Assembly: GCA_001776505.1 (NCBI GenBank)
Contig: MFBV01000014.1
Location: 33,774 to 74,114, forward strand
Origin: Candidatus Curtissbacteria bacterium RIFCSPLOWO2_02_FULL_40_11
GTDB lineage: Bacteria; Patescibacteriota; Microgenomatia; Curtissbacterales; GWA2-41-24
DNA length: 40,341 nt
Reading direction: 5' to 3'
Under the pieces are notes generated by a model. It was not told where the DNA came from. It searched no databases and saw only the letters and a program-made list of their open reading frames with translations. Of the stretch, positions 32,745 through 39,160 are shown in pieces; position 1 is the first letter of the stretch, and every line of letters starts with the position of its first letter. Position numbers and translations under genes: made by a program.

Positions 32745-32958
32745 CTTCAAAAGTATGTATTACGGGATGACCACGTAAAAGTAAATAGCCTTCTCTTACT
32801 CTAGCAAGACCTTTTCTCCTTCTTTTAATAACCTTGGCTTCTTGAAGGGCTCTTCTTACCTTATCCTTCCCACCAAGAAATTCAACCAGTTCTTCTAATG
32901 ATTGTCCAGGATCATTTTCCCTAGAACTATCCAGTGAACCCCTAAACCTTTCTTCCAT
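32737..32958 (-). CDS. Small basic protein inside the ATP-citrate lyase operon
   Basis: A 73-aa protein, unrecognised. It has an acidic N-terminus, then LEELVEFLGGKDKVRRALQE, a helix-turn-helix-like stretch, and a basic KVIKRRRKGLARVREGYLLL segment. It is 24 nt after the phospho-histidine subunit gene and overlaps the lyase gene by 8 nt, so it is tightly embedded. Its position matches the linker between the CoA-ligase and lyase parts of fused ATP-citrate lyase, but no linker homology can be claimed. A DNA-binding regulator or assembly factor is possible. Confidence 0.65.
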   Translation of the reverse strand: MEERFRGSLDSSRENDPGQSLEELVEFLGGKDKVRRALQEAKVIKRRRKGLARVREGYLLLRGHPVIHTFEDD

Positions 32959-32982
32959 AGTGATAATTATAGCAAACCTAAT

Positions 32983-33909
32983 TTAGATTTTTTGTTTAAT
33001 TAATCTCGGTATATCCTCAAAATGCTTGGCAACAATTGCACCGGAATCCTTCAAAATCTTGGTCTTTTCTTCCATTGTTGCCTCCAGGCCCACAATAGCT
33101 CCGGCATGCCCTAAACTTGTATCTTTTGGCAATTTTTCCGCAAATTTTCCTGCCAGATAAATAATGAAAGGCTTAGTAAATTCTCCTTCACGAATTAACT
33201 TTGCAACTTCAACCTCTGCACTGCCTCCTACTTCGCCGAACGCCACAACTGCTTTTGTGCTTGTATCACTCTCAAATTCTTTTAATAAATCCCCAAATGT
33301 TATCCCAACCAGTAAATCCCCGCCAATTCCAACAACTGTCGACTGCCCAAATCCGCTTTCTGTAATCAACATTGCAAGTTCGCTGCACATACCGCCGGAT
33401 TTTGAAATTACCCCAACAGGTCCTTTGCTAAAAACTTTATCCGGGTTTGCCCCGCCGATTGAACCGATCTTTCCTTCACCTGGGCTTATTGCCCCGACAG
33501 AAGCTGGCCCCAAAACTTGAACATTTTTTTCTTTTGCCCGCGCTAAAATCTGCGCCACATCAAAAACCGGCACCTTTTCTACAAATATGTGAACTAGCGG
33601 CACTTCTGCCTGCCCGCTTGCCGAGCCGCGCGAGGCGGCCAGGGCCTCAATTGCTTCCATTGCCGCATCACGAGCCATTAAAGGCGGTACATAAACCATC
33701 GAAACATCAATTGGCCCAACCTCTTCTATCGCCTCGCGTACTGAGTTAAATACCGGCACCGTGTCAACTTCCTGCCCGCCTTTGCCGGGTGTAACACCGG
33801 AAACTACCTTCACCCCATAATCAAGCAGTTCAGAGGTTACAGGAACACCACTTCTGCCAGTTATCCCCTGAATTAAAATCCTTGTTTCCTTGTTTACTAA
33901 TATCGACAT
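32983..33909 (-). CDS. ATP-citrate lyase alpha-type subunit (succinyl-CoA ligase alpha-like, phospho-histidine)
   Basis: A 308-aa protein. The CoA-binding Rossmann half has ILIQGITGRSGVPVTSELLD, VSGVTPGKGG and VLGPASVGAISPGEGKIGSI; the ligase half has VGVISKSGGMCSELAMLI, AFGEVGGSAEVEVAKLI and the phosphorylated histidine H268 in TSLGHAGAIVG. GPASVGAISPG-GKIG parallels the GPATVGGIKPG-KIG of ATP-citrate lyase. ATG 33909 was chosen over a TTG 9 nt upstream. Residues 88-102 (EALAASRGSASGQAE) are encoded by a GC-rich palindrome and look inserted. On its own it could be a succinyl-CoA ligase alpha subunit; the partner gene decides for citrate lyase. Confidence 0.85.
   Translation of the reverse strand: MSILVNKETRILIQGITGRSGVPVTSELLDYGVKVVSGVTPGKGGQEVDTVPVFNSVREAIEEVGPIDVSMVYVPPLMARDAAMEAIEALAASRGSASGQAEVPLVHIFVEKVPVFDVAQILARAKEKNVQVLGPASVGAISPGEGKIGSIGGANPDKVFSKGPVGVISKSGGMCSELAMLITESGFGQSTVVGIGGDLLVGITFGDLLKEFESDTSTKAVVAFGEVGGSAEVEVAKLIREGEFTKPFIIYLAGKFAEKLPKDTSLGHAGAIVGLEATMEEKTKILKDSGAIVAKHFEDIPRLIKQKI
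33609..33643. repeat. GC-rich palindromic repeat translated in the alpha-subunit gene
   Basis: Arms CCTGCCCGC (33609-33617) and GCGGCCAGG (33635-33643; one mismatch) flank GCCGCGCGAGGC. It is GC-rich like the repeat at 23673-23708 in carA and encodes an Ala/Ser/Gly-rich insertion. Confidence 0.7.
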
Positions 33910-33938
33910 ACTTGACAACGCAACCTAATTGATTATTC

Positions 33939-33966
33939 TACTTTAATGATTTAAATCATTAAAGTA
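33939..33966. repeat. Perfect 28-bp palindrome between the two ligase subunit genes
   Basis: The 28 bp from TACTTTAATGATTT to its exact reverse complement AAATCATTAAAGTA end 1 nt from the beta-subunit stop. It could be an operator, an mRNA hairpin setting the ratio of the two subunits, or part of a weak terminator; no T tract follows on the minus strand. Confidence 0.8.
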
Positions 33967-33967
33967 T

Positions 33968-35194
33968 TTAGATATGAGATCTCATATTTTTATATCCGTC
34001 TGATAATTCAACCATTTTTTTACAAGCCACCGAAATCGGTGTTTCCGGTCCAAACAAATGAATGTCGAACCCTTCTTTTTTTGCAAATTTAGTAAGCATT
34101 TTGTACGCTTCTTTTTGCCTTGGGCCACCACGTCTAATTACGATTGGATAATTTGGTTTCGGACGAACCTGCTTCAACCCCTCGACAAATCCACTCAAAG
34201 TTTCGAAAATATCCGTAAAATTGGCAACAGCACCGGCAACCAAACAACCGTTAAGTCCTTTTTTATCGAGTGTAATTTTAGTTAGCTTCTCAACTTTTTC
34301 GCGTGGCGGATTACCGCTGTACTCTGTATAATTTGCACATCTTCCGCCTGCCGCCACTACACTGTCCATTATCATTAAGCTTGCCCCACCGCCGGATGCA
34401 AGTATCGCAATGTCACCCGCTTCGCCGCGAGGCGAGCCGTCAAATTCAATAAAAGTTGAGCCGGCACTCCCCCTATAATCTTCTTCATCAATTTTGCGCG
34501 CATCAATTTCTCTTTTTGTAGGAATCGCCCCTGCCGCACCCTTTGGAATTACATCCAAGCTTTTCTGGCGTACCAAACCATTCCCATCCAAAATTACTTT
34601 TGCATCAATCGCCACATAGCCACTTTGTACTTTTGCAATTGGATTAACCTCAACCAAACGACAATCGTAGCGCCAAAATGCATCCCACAACCGCATCAAA
34701 AAATCCACAAGTGTTTCATCCTTGCCAATAATTTTCTTGAGATTTCTTTCTTTAAGCCCCTCGAGCGGATTAATTTCGTACTTAATTAATTCTTCGGGAT
34801 CTTTTTTTTCAACCTCTTCTATATCTATTCCACCTTTTTTAGAAAAAAGCAAAAACGGTTGCTTGGAGCAAGTATCATAGGTAATTGAAGCATAATATTC
34901 CTCTTCGATTCTCACCCATTGTGCCAGGTTTATGTAAATAACTTTCTCGTCTTCAAAATCATTCCCCAGCATTTCATTGCAAAATTCAACTAACTTTTTT
35001 TCGGATTTAAAAATTTTAACCCCCCCGCCTTTGCCACGCTTGCCGGAAAGAACTTGCACCTTCGCTACAATTGGAAACTTTAGGCGTTTTTTAGCTTCTT
35101 TTACTTCTTCACTATTTGCACACGTAACAAAAAACGGGCTTGCTATTCCCGCCTTGGCAAGAATTTTATGACCTTCAAATTCATAGAGTTTCAT
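33968..35194 (-). CDS. ATP-citrate lyase beta-type subunit (ATP-grasp)
   Basis: A 408-aa ATP-grasp ligase subunit. The N-terminal grasp domain has FPIVAKVQVLSGKRGKGGGV, EEEYYASITYD, FSKKGGIDIEEVEK and LVEVNPIAK. The C-terminal domain reads SGGGASLMIMDSVVAAGG, ANYTEYSGNPP, GAVANFTDIFETLSGFVEGL and IVIRRGGPRQKEAYKML (354-358 RRGGP). These follow the ATP-citrate lyase pattern AGGGAS-ELANYGEYSG, IANFTNVAATFKGI, FVRRGGPN, not that of SucC. With the alpha-type subunit it should make citryl-CoA from citrate, ATP and CoA. It is first in the operon; a SPRGEAG segment (254-260) is encoded by a small GC-rich hairpin at 34422-34435. Confidence 0.87.
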   Translation of the reverse strand: MKLYEFEGHKILAKAGIASPFFVTCANSEEVKEAKKRLKFPIVAKVQVLSGKRGKGGGVKIFKSEKKLVEFCNEMLGNDFEDEKVIYINLAQWVRIEEEYYASITYDTCSKQPFLLFSKKGGIDIEEVEKKDPEELIKYEINPLEGLKERNLKKIIGKDETLVDFLMRLWDAFWRYDCRLVEVNPIAKVQSGYVAIDAKVILDGNGLVRQKSLDVIPKGAAGAIPTKREIDARKIDEEDYRGSAGSTFIEFDGSPRGEAGDIAILASGGGASLMIMDSVVAAGGRCANYTEYSGNPPREKVEKLTKITLDKKGLNGCLVAGAVANFTDIFETLSGFVEGLKQVRPKPNYPIVIRRGGPRQKEAYKMLTKFAKKEGFDIHLFGPETPISVACKKMVELSDGYKNMRSHI

Positions 35195-35200
35195 CTTTTA

Positions 35201-35229
35201 TTGAGAAATCTTAACATAACAGTTAAACT
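35201..35229 (+). promoter_or_regulatory. Promoter of the GNAT gene
   Basis: TTGAGA (35201-35206), 17-nt spacer, TAAACT (35224-35229), 8 nt to ATG 35238. It lies in the 43-bp gap shared with the divergent ATP-citrate lyase operon. Confidence 0.7.
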
Positions 35230-35237
35230 AAATCATT

Positions 35238-35663
35238 ATGGAAATTGTTAAGGCTGAAGAGGCAGATATAAAGGATATTTTAGCCCTGCAGGCTCAAATA
35301 TACCGTATTGACAACCTAGCCTCAAATTCAGAAGAATCTCTAAAAAAACAGCTTGCAGACGATTGCTGCGATATACTTGTTGCTAAGAACGAAAACAAAA
35401 TCGTTGGTACAGCCACGATTTATTACATTCAGGTTGCCGCTCACGGTAAACCATACGCTCTACTTGAAGGTCTTGTTGTTAACAAAAACCAAAGAGAACA
35501 CGGAATCGGAACAAAATTATTTACAAGATGCGTAGAAATTGCGCAGAAAAAAGGCTGTTACAAAATGATATTCACTTCAGGAAACGATCGCAAAGAGATC
35601 CATACATTCTACGAAAAACTAGGTTTTAAAAAATGGGGTTTGGAATTTCGAAAAGATCTCTAG
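35238..35663 (+). CDS. GNAT-family N-acetyltransferase
   Basis: A 141-aa single GNAT domain. MEIVKAEEADIKDILALQAQ is the first strand-helix, NKIVGTATIYYI the third and fourth strands, and LEGLVVNKNQREHGIGTKLF is motif A with the acetyl-CoA pyrophosphate loop (R/Q-x-x-G-x-G as REHGIG). FYEKLGFKKWGLEFRK closes the fold as motif B. The acceptor cannot be predicted; candidates include small amines, antibiotics or protein N-termini. Convergent with yebC, overlapping by 4 nt. The adjacent acetyl-CoA-producing operon may be coincidental. Confidence 0.88.
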   Translation: MEIVKAEEADIKDILALQAQIYRIDNLASNSEESLKKQLADDCCDILVAKNENKIVGTATIYYIQVAAHGKPYALLEGLVVNKNQREHGIGTKLFTRCVEIAQKKGCYKMIFTSGNDRKEIHTFYEKLGFKKWGLEFRKDL

Positions 35664-36415
35664 GAACCAATCTTGGCTAAAATTTCATCATTGATATCAA
35701 AGTTTGCATAAACCTTCTGCACATCATCAAGCTCCTCAATCTTATCTATAGTCTTCAATACTTTACTTGCAATTACTTCGTCATTAACCGGGACTGTGGT
35801 TGTCGGCTTCTTAAAAATTTCCGCACTTTTTACAACTAACCCTTTTTCGCTCAGGGCATTCTTTACTTTTTCCACTTCCGTCGGTTTTGTAAAAACTTCC
35901 ACAAATTCTCCGGCATCTTCAACATCTTCGACACCGGCTTCTACCGCAATTTCAAAAATGTCATCCAGAGTCTTTCCATTTTTCACAATTGTCACCAAAC
36001 CGCTATCGGCAAACATCCAGGAAACTGCACCAGGTGAGGCAAATGTTCCACCGTTTTTTTCTATCGCTCCTCGAACTTCGGGCGTAGTTCTATTTCTATT
36101 GTCAGTTGCAGCTTCCACGATCAATGCAACTTTGCCAGGCGCATATCCTTCGTAAACAACCGTTTCAATCGCCGCTCCTCCACCCTTCCCTAATCCACGT
36201 TCTATAGCCCGTTTTATATTCTCATTGGGCATATTAATTGCCTTAGCATGATCTATTGCCAGTCTAAGTTTGAAGTTTGACGCAGAATCCCCGCCTCCAC
36301 CTTCTTTGACTGATATTGTTATTGCATTTGCAGCCTTCGTAAACGCTTGTCCGCGCTTTGCGTCCTTTACACCCTTTTGGCGCTTAATCGTCGACCATTT
36401 ACTATGTCCACTCAT
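35660..36415 (-). CDS. YebC/PmpR/TACO1-family protein
   Basis: A 251-aa protein, full family length. It begins MSGHSKWSTIKRQKGVKDAK and has GQAFTKAANAITISVKEGGG, RLAIDHAKAINMPNENIKRA, GYAPGKVALIVEAATDNRNR, VRGAIEKNGGTFASPGAVSW and a C-terminal ELDDVQKVYANFD. Family members have been described as transcription factors (PmpR) and as translation factors helping difficult peptide sequences (TACO1/YebC). The -10 box TGATATAAT in the palindrome at 36426-36462 ends 11 nt before its ATG and no Shine-Dalgarno is present. In many genomes yebC precedes ruvC; here ruvC lies 3.8 kb away on the same strand. Confidence 0.93.
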   Translation of the reverse strand: MSGHSKWSTIKRQKGVKDAKRGQAFTKAANAITISVKEGGGGDSASNFKLRLAIDHAKAINMPNENIKRAIERGLGKGGGAAIETVVYEGYAPGKVALIVEAATDNRNRTTPEVRGAIEKNGGTFASPGAVSWMFADSGLVTIVKNGKTLDDIFEIAVEAGVEDVEDAGEFVEVFTKPTEVEKVKNALSEKGLVVKSAEIFKKPTTTVPVNDEVIASKVLKTIDKIEELDDVQKVYANFDINDEILAKIGS

Positions 36416-36425
36416 AATAGTTTTC

Positions 36426-36462
36426 GATTATATCAGCCCTCACTAAATTCCCTGATATAATC
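36426..36462. repeat. Palindrome carrying two outward extended -10 boxes
   Basis: Perfect 11-bp arms GATTATATCAG (36426-36436) and CTGATATAATC (36452-36462) with a 15-nt loop. Each arm holds TGA-TATAAT pointing outwards. The minus one serves yebC; the plus one points at the otherwise gene-free 36463-36580. The arms equal the outer shell of the repeats at 31921 and 39059. Confidence 0.8.
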
Positions 36463-36581
36463 TGTATAATATTGGGGAATTATACAACAATAATGTATAA
36501 ATTTAATTTTTTAACGAAAAAATTCTTATGAATAAATTATTTACTCTATTTACATACCAATTGTTTCATTTTTTTCACTCA

Positions 36582-36610
36582 TTGACTAGGTTCCACAAAT
36601 AATCTACTGT
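36582..36610 (+). promoter_or_regulatory. Promoter of the TPR gene
   Basis: TTGACT (36582-36587), 17-nt spacer, TACTGT (36605-36610). ATG 36618 is 7 nt further, so the mRNA would start at or next to it. Confidence 0.6.
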
Positions 36611-36617
36611 GGTTTCT

Positions 36618-37301
36618 ATGCTTATACCTAAGCTAAAAAGCTTAAAAAACGAAAACGATTTAGAAAAACTTACCAAGCTTGCAATTGAAGCTGCAATCTC
36701 CTCTGATTGGAAGCAGGCTGAGAAAATAAACAAGAAAATCGTGAGTATTTCCGAACACGATGTCGAAGCCCTAAACCGCCTAGCTCGTGCCCAGGTATGC
36801 GAAGGCAACCTAAAAAGAGCCGAAAAAACATACAAAAGAGTACTCGAACTAGACCCTTATAATATAATTGCAAAAAAGAATCAGGAAAAACTTAACACAA
36901 TGCCTAAAACAAATGGCCGTGAAAATGTCAACGGCAACACCAATGGCCATGATTTTACAAACGGCAGCTTATCGAATTATTTTCTGTTCGAGCCTGGAAA
37001 GACTAAAATCATTCAGCTTTTAAATCTTGCTCCTCCTTCTACTATAGCTAGGCTAAATTGCGGTGAGAAGCTCTCGATGACGCTAAAAAAACACACCATA
37101 TGTGTAGCCAGTGAGAACGGCACCTATTTGGGTGCGCTACCGGACGATCTCTCACACAAGCTTCTTTCATACATAAATGGTGGAAACAAATACGACGTGT
37201 ACGTAAAATATTCAACAGCTAAGAAGCTAACAGTCTTTATAAGAGAAATAGAAAGATCGCCAAAATTCGAAAACCAACCCTCTTTTCAAACCAGCGCTTA
37301 A
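36618..37301 (+). CDS. Tetratricopeptide-repeat protein with C-terminal conserved domain
   Basis: A 227-aa soluble protein. Residues about 10-95 form two TPR-like helix pairs (AIEAAISSDWKQAEKINKKI; ALNRLARAQVCEGNLKRAEK, TYKRVLELDPYN). A low-complexity Asn/Gly linker (TNGRENVNGNTNGHDFTNGS) leads to a second compact domain (LNCGEKLSMTLKKHTICVAS, NGTYLGALPDDLSHKLL, KYDVYVKYSTAKKLTVFIRE) that I do not recognise with confidence but that resembles HIRAN-type beta domains (CVASENGTYLGALP). ATG 36618 was chosen because upstream codons overlap the -10 box. It is probably a protein-interaction factor; partners are unknown. Confidence 0.7.
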   Translation: MLIPKLKSLKNENDLEKLTKLAIEAAISSDWKQAEKINKKIVSISEHDVEALNRLARAQVCEGNLKRAEKTYKRVLELDPYNIIAKKNQEKLNTMPKTNGRENVNGNTNGHDFTNGSLSNYFLFEPGKTKIIQLLNLAPPSTIARLNCGEKLSMTLKKHTICVASENGTYLGALPDDLSHKLLSYINGGNKYDVYVKYSTAKKLTVFIREIERSPKFENQPSFQTSA

Positions 37302-37320
37302 TTTAAGCTGCTTTCTTTTT
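37293..37320 (+). terminator. Probable terminator of the TPR gene
   Basis: AGC-GCTT ... AAGC-T-GCT (37293-37312, one bulge, loop AATTT) followed by TTCTTTTT. It includes the TPR stop codon and overlaps the end of the convergent gene. Confidence 0.45.
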
Positions 37321-37767
37321 AAGATCACTGAGAGAAATTTCTCCACTTAACCCACTATTAGTCTCATGAATTTCTTCTTTTTGCCCCTCTTCTTGTTTTG
37401 GGAGAATCGTCAAGCCTTTTGTTGCTTTTATTTGCTCGAGCTGTGACTTTAGTCGCTCAATCTTCTCCTCTTCACTTTCTGGTTTTTTAATATTTTCAGC
37501 ACCGAATTCTTTATCCCAAGGAAATGGCTCTCTTCCGCTTGCTGATCTCTTATCTTCATCTTGAACCAGTGGCTGGATAGTTACAGGCCCATCATTTTTT
37601 TTAGGTTCAAAATGTTGTTGCTTGTCTATGCCTTCAGCTTCTTTGATTCCGGAGTGTTTTTCCCTGTCCGGCAGACTTTGAAACTTATTTTGTTCTTTAA
37701 CTAATGATTGCAGAGCAATGATAAAAGATACAACGAGAATAATTACACCTATTATTACGAAAATCAT
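37303..37767 (-). CDS. Membrane-anchored hypothetical protein
   Basis: A 154-aa protein with an N-terminal membrane helix (IFVIIGVIILVVSFIIALQS) and a long, charged, probably disordered or coiled-coil cytoplasmic part (ESEEEKIERLKSQLEQIKAT) ending LSDLKKKAA. Its ATG overlaps the stop of the LytR_C-domain gene by 4 nt, so the two form one operon. No enzyme motif is seen. It may be a scaffold or partner of the upstream envelope protein; this is inference from linkage. Confidence 0.65.
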   Translation of the reverse strand: MIFVIIGVIILVVSFIIALQSLVKEQNKFQSLPDREKHSGIKEAEGIDKQQHFEPKKNDGPVTIQPLVQDEDKRSASGREPFPWDKEFGAENIKKPESEEEKIERLKSQLEQIKATKGLTILPKQEEGQKEEIHETNSGLSGEISLSDLKKKAA

Positions 37768-38747
37768 TTGAAGTATTTGGAGGCAAAATCCGAGCCTATT
37801 ATAACCATAATTTCTCCTTCATCTTTAAAATTTTTCGCTTCAGTTATATCACAGTCAAATATTTTTGCCAAATAACTTGCGGTATAAGAATTTTTGTCGG
37901 CAGCTACAATTTGCGTTTTATCCTGCCTGCTATCACCTTCTGAAACATCAATCACTTTTCCTCCTACACTAGCAACAAATAAAGAGGCCAGTCGTCCGGC
38001 ATCAGTATTCCTTGAGCCATTTCGCATGCGGATATTCTTGGCCTCTTCGATAACTTCAAAATTATCCATATATTCACTTATAATTCTGTGAAGTGAAGCC
38101 GTATCTGCACCCAACACCTGCGCGTTTTCTTTGTTAATAATTTCTTCCTGATAACTAGAAAGGTCAGCAAATTTCAGCGAATTCGCACTCGCACCTTTTA
38201 GCTGCCACCACAGCTTAAAGGCATCAATTCGAGTAATATTTGTTGACGATATATTATTTGAATATCCGCTAGTTAGAATTTTAAAAGGAGTAGTAACTGA
38301 TGCGAAATCTATAAACATTTTTTGCGCCGAATCTTTTTCAATCTCCGATTTTTCGCCAAGTTTTATAAAATTATCGATTTTTGTTCCGTAAGTTTGAGAA
38401 AGCGAACTCGTTAGCTCACCTCCCGTTTTATCAATAACAGAGGAAATTTTCTCAAGTGGCGTGTTAAAACTACCCGTTTCATAAAGAACGTCCCCTGCAA
38501 GAGCTAAAACAACTATACTCTTAGAATCAGGTTTGAATATAAAAACAGAAGGATTAAGGCTATCGACAGCAACAGTAAATGACGACTTACTATCCCACTG
38601 AGAATCACTTATAGAATTTTTAAGCGAAAAACCTTTAGCTATACCATTAGCTATCACGAAAAGAAGCGTAACGGTAATAAAAACCGCGAGTAAATTTTTT
38701 AGTTTGGATTTATCTTGATGTTGCTTCCAAGAAGGCTCACGACCCAC
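37764..38747 (-). CDS. Membrane-anchored protein with LytR_C-like domain
   Basis: A 327-aa protein. After a basic N-terminus a membrane helix (residues about 18-38, LKNLLAVFITVTLLFVIANG) leads to an extracellular part. Residues about 45-210 have an AVDSLNPSVFIFKPDSKSIV start, distantly like a LytR-CpsA-Psr core but without its conserved Arg/Asp residues. The C-terminal about 90 residues (IRMRNGSRNTDAGRLASLFV, QIVAADKNSYTASYLAKIF, IMVIIGSDFA) match the LytR_C pattern V-L-NG-G--G-A. LytR_C domains occur on cell-wall and envelope proteins. The role is probably in the cell envelope, not enzymatic by visible evidence. Confidence 0.65.
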   Translation of the reverse strand: MGREPSWKQHQDKSKLKNLLAVFITVTLLFVIANGIAKGFSLKNSISDSQWDSKSSFTVAVDSLNPSVFIFKPDSKSIVVLALAGDVLYETGSFNTPLEKISSVIDKTGGELTSSLSQTYGTKIDNFIKLGEKSEIEKDSAQKMFIDFASVTTPFKILTSGYSNNISSTNITRIDAFKLWWQLKGASANSLKFADLSSYQEEIINKENAQVLGADTASLHRIISEYMDNFEVIEEAKNIRMRNGSRNTDAGRLASLFVASVGGKVIDVSEGDSRQDKTQIVAADKNSYTASYLAKIFDCDITEAKNFKDEGEIMVIIGSDFASKYFK

Positions 38748-38827
38748 GTGAATTTTTCCTTTCTAGAAAGCTTTTAGCTCGGGGCCCTAATAATGTACTG
38801 AGGTTGCTTATCGCAAGTTAGACAACC

Positions 38828-38971
38828 TTACTTTCCCTTACGTTTACCTTTTCCAATTATTTTTATATTAGGCACAATATAAGCATGCTTTATGTGCAAA
38901 GCTTGCTTTTCTAGCTTGTCTTTTTTTAATTTTTTCTTTTCGCCTTTATAATATCCGCTATATCCACCCAT
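38828..38971 (-). CDS. Small basic protein of 47 aa
   Basis: ATG 38971 preceded by AGAGAGGA with about 6-nt spacing, the best Shine-Dalgarno in this part. The protein MGGYSGYYKGEKKKLKKDKL ... KIIGKGKRKGK has a Gly/Tyr-rich start and lysine-rich remainder, with no membrane helix. It may bind RNA or ribosomes, judged by composition only. The start codon and Shine-Dalgarno sit in the loop of a perfect 11-bp inverted repeat (38950-38997), a likely translational control. It stands alone between the LytR_C gene and the repeat at 39059. Confidence 0.7.
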   Translation of the reverse strand: MGGYSGYYKGEKKKLKKDKLEKQALHIKHAYIVPNIKIIGKGKRKGK

Positions 38972-38997
38972 ATTATTCCTCTCTGCTAGCGGATATT
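38950..38997 (-). promoter_or_regulatory. Hairpin exposing the start site of the 47-aa gene
   Basis: AATATCCGCTA (mRNA 5' side, 38997-38987) pairs perfectly with TAGCGGATATT (38960-38950) inside codons 4-8. The 26-nt loop contains the Shine-Dalgarno and the ATG. A second hairpin, CTTTTCC-TTC-GGAAAAG (39005-39021), lies just upstream. Confidence 0.65.
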
Positions 38998-39058
38998 ACA
39001 TCGCTTTTCCGAAGGAAAAGGAAGATATAAAAACCTCCAAAATTGCCCATATATGTTT

Positions 39059-39110
39059 TTATATCAGAGGAGCGCACTGAGTTTATCGAAGTGCGACCTG
39101 CTGATATAAT
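39059..39110. repeat. Nested palindromic repeat with promoter-like ends, copy 2
   Basis: Outer shell TTATATCAG-AGGAGC (39059-39073) and GACCTG-CTGATATAA (39095-39109) as in copy 1, but the core is CGCACT ... AGTGCG with GAGTTTATCGA. Its minus-strand -10 (TGATATAAA) faces the 47-aa gene. Confidence 0.8.
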
Positions 39111-39160
39111 TTCCTCCCATACCTAAATTTTAGCAAGCGAAGCCTAATGGAAGCAACCAA

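Noticed and set aside
32983-35194. Succinyl-CoA synthetase (sucCD)
   Set aside because: The beta subunit carries the ATP-citrate lyase motifs (EYSG, ANFT, RRGGP) and the operon ends with a citryl-CoA-lyase-like gene, so citrate lyase is the better call.
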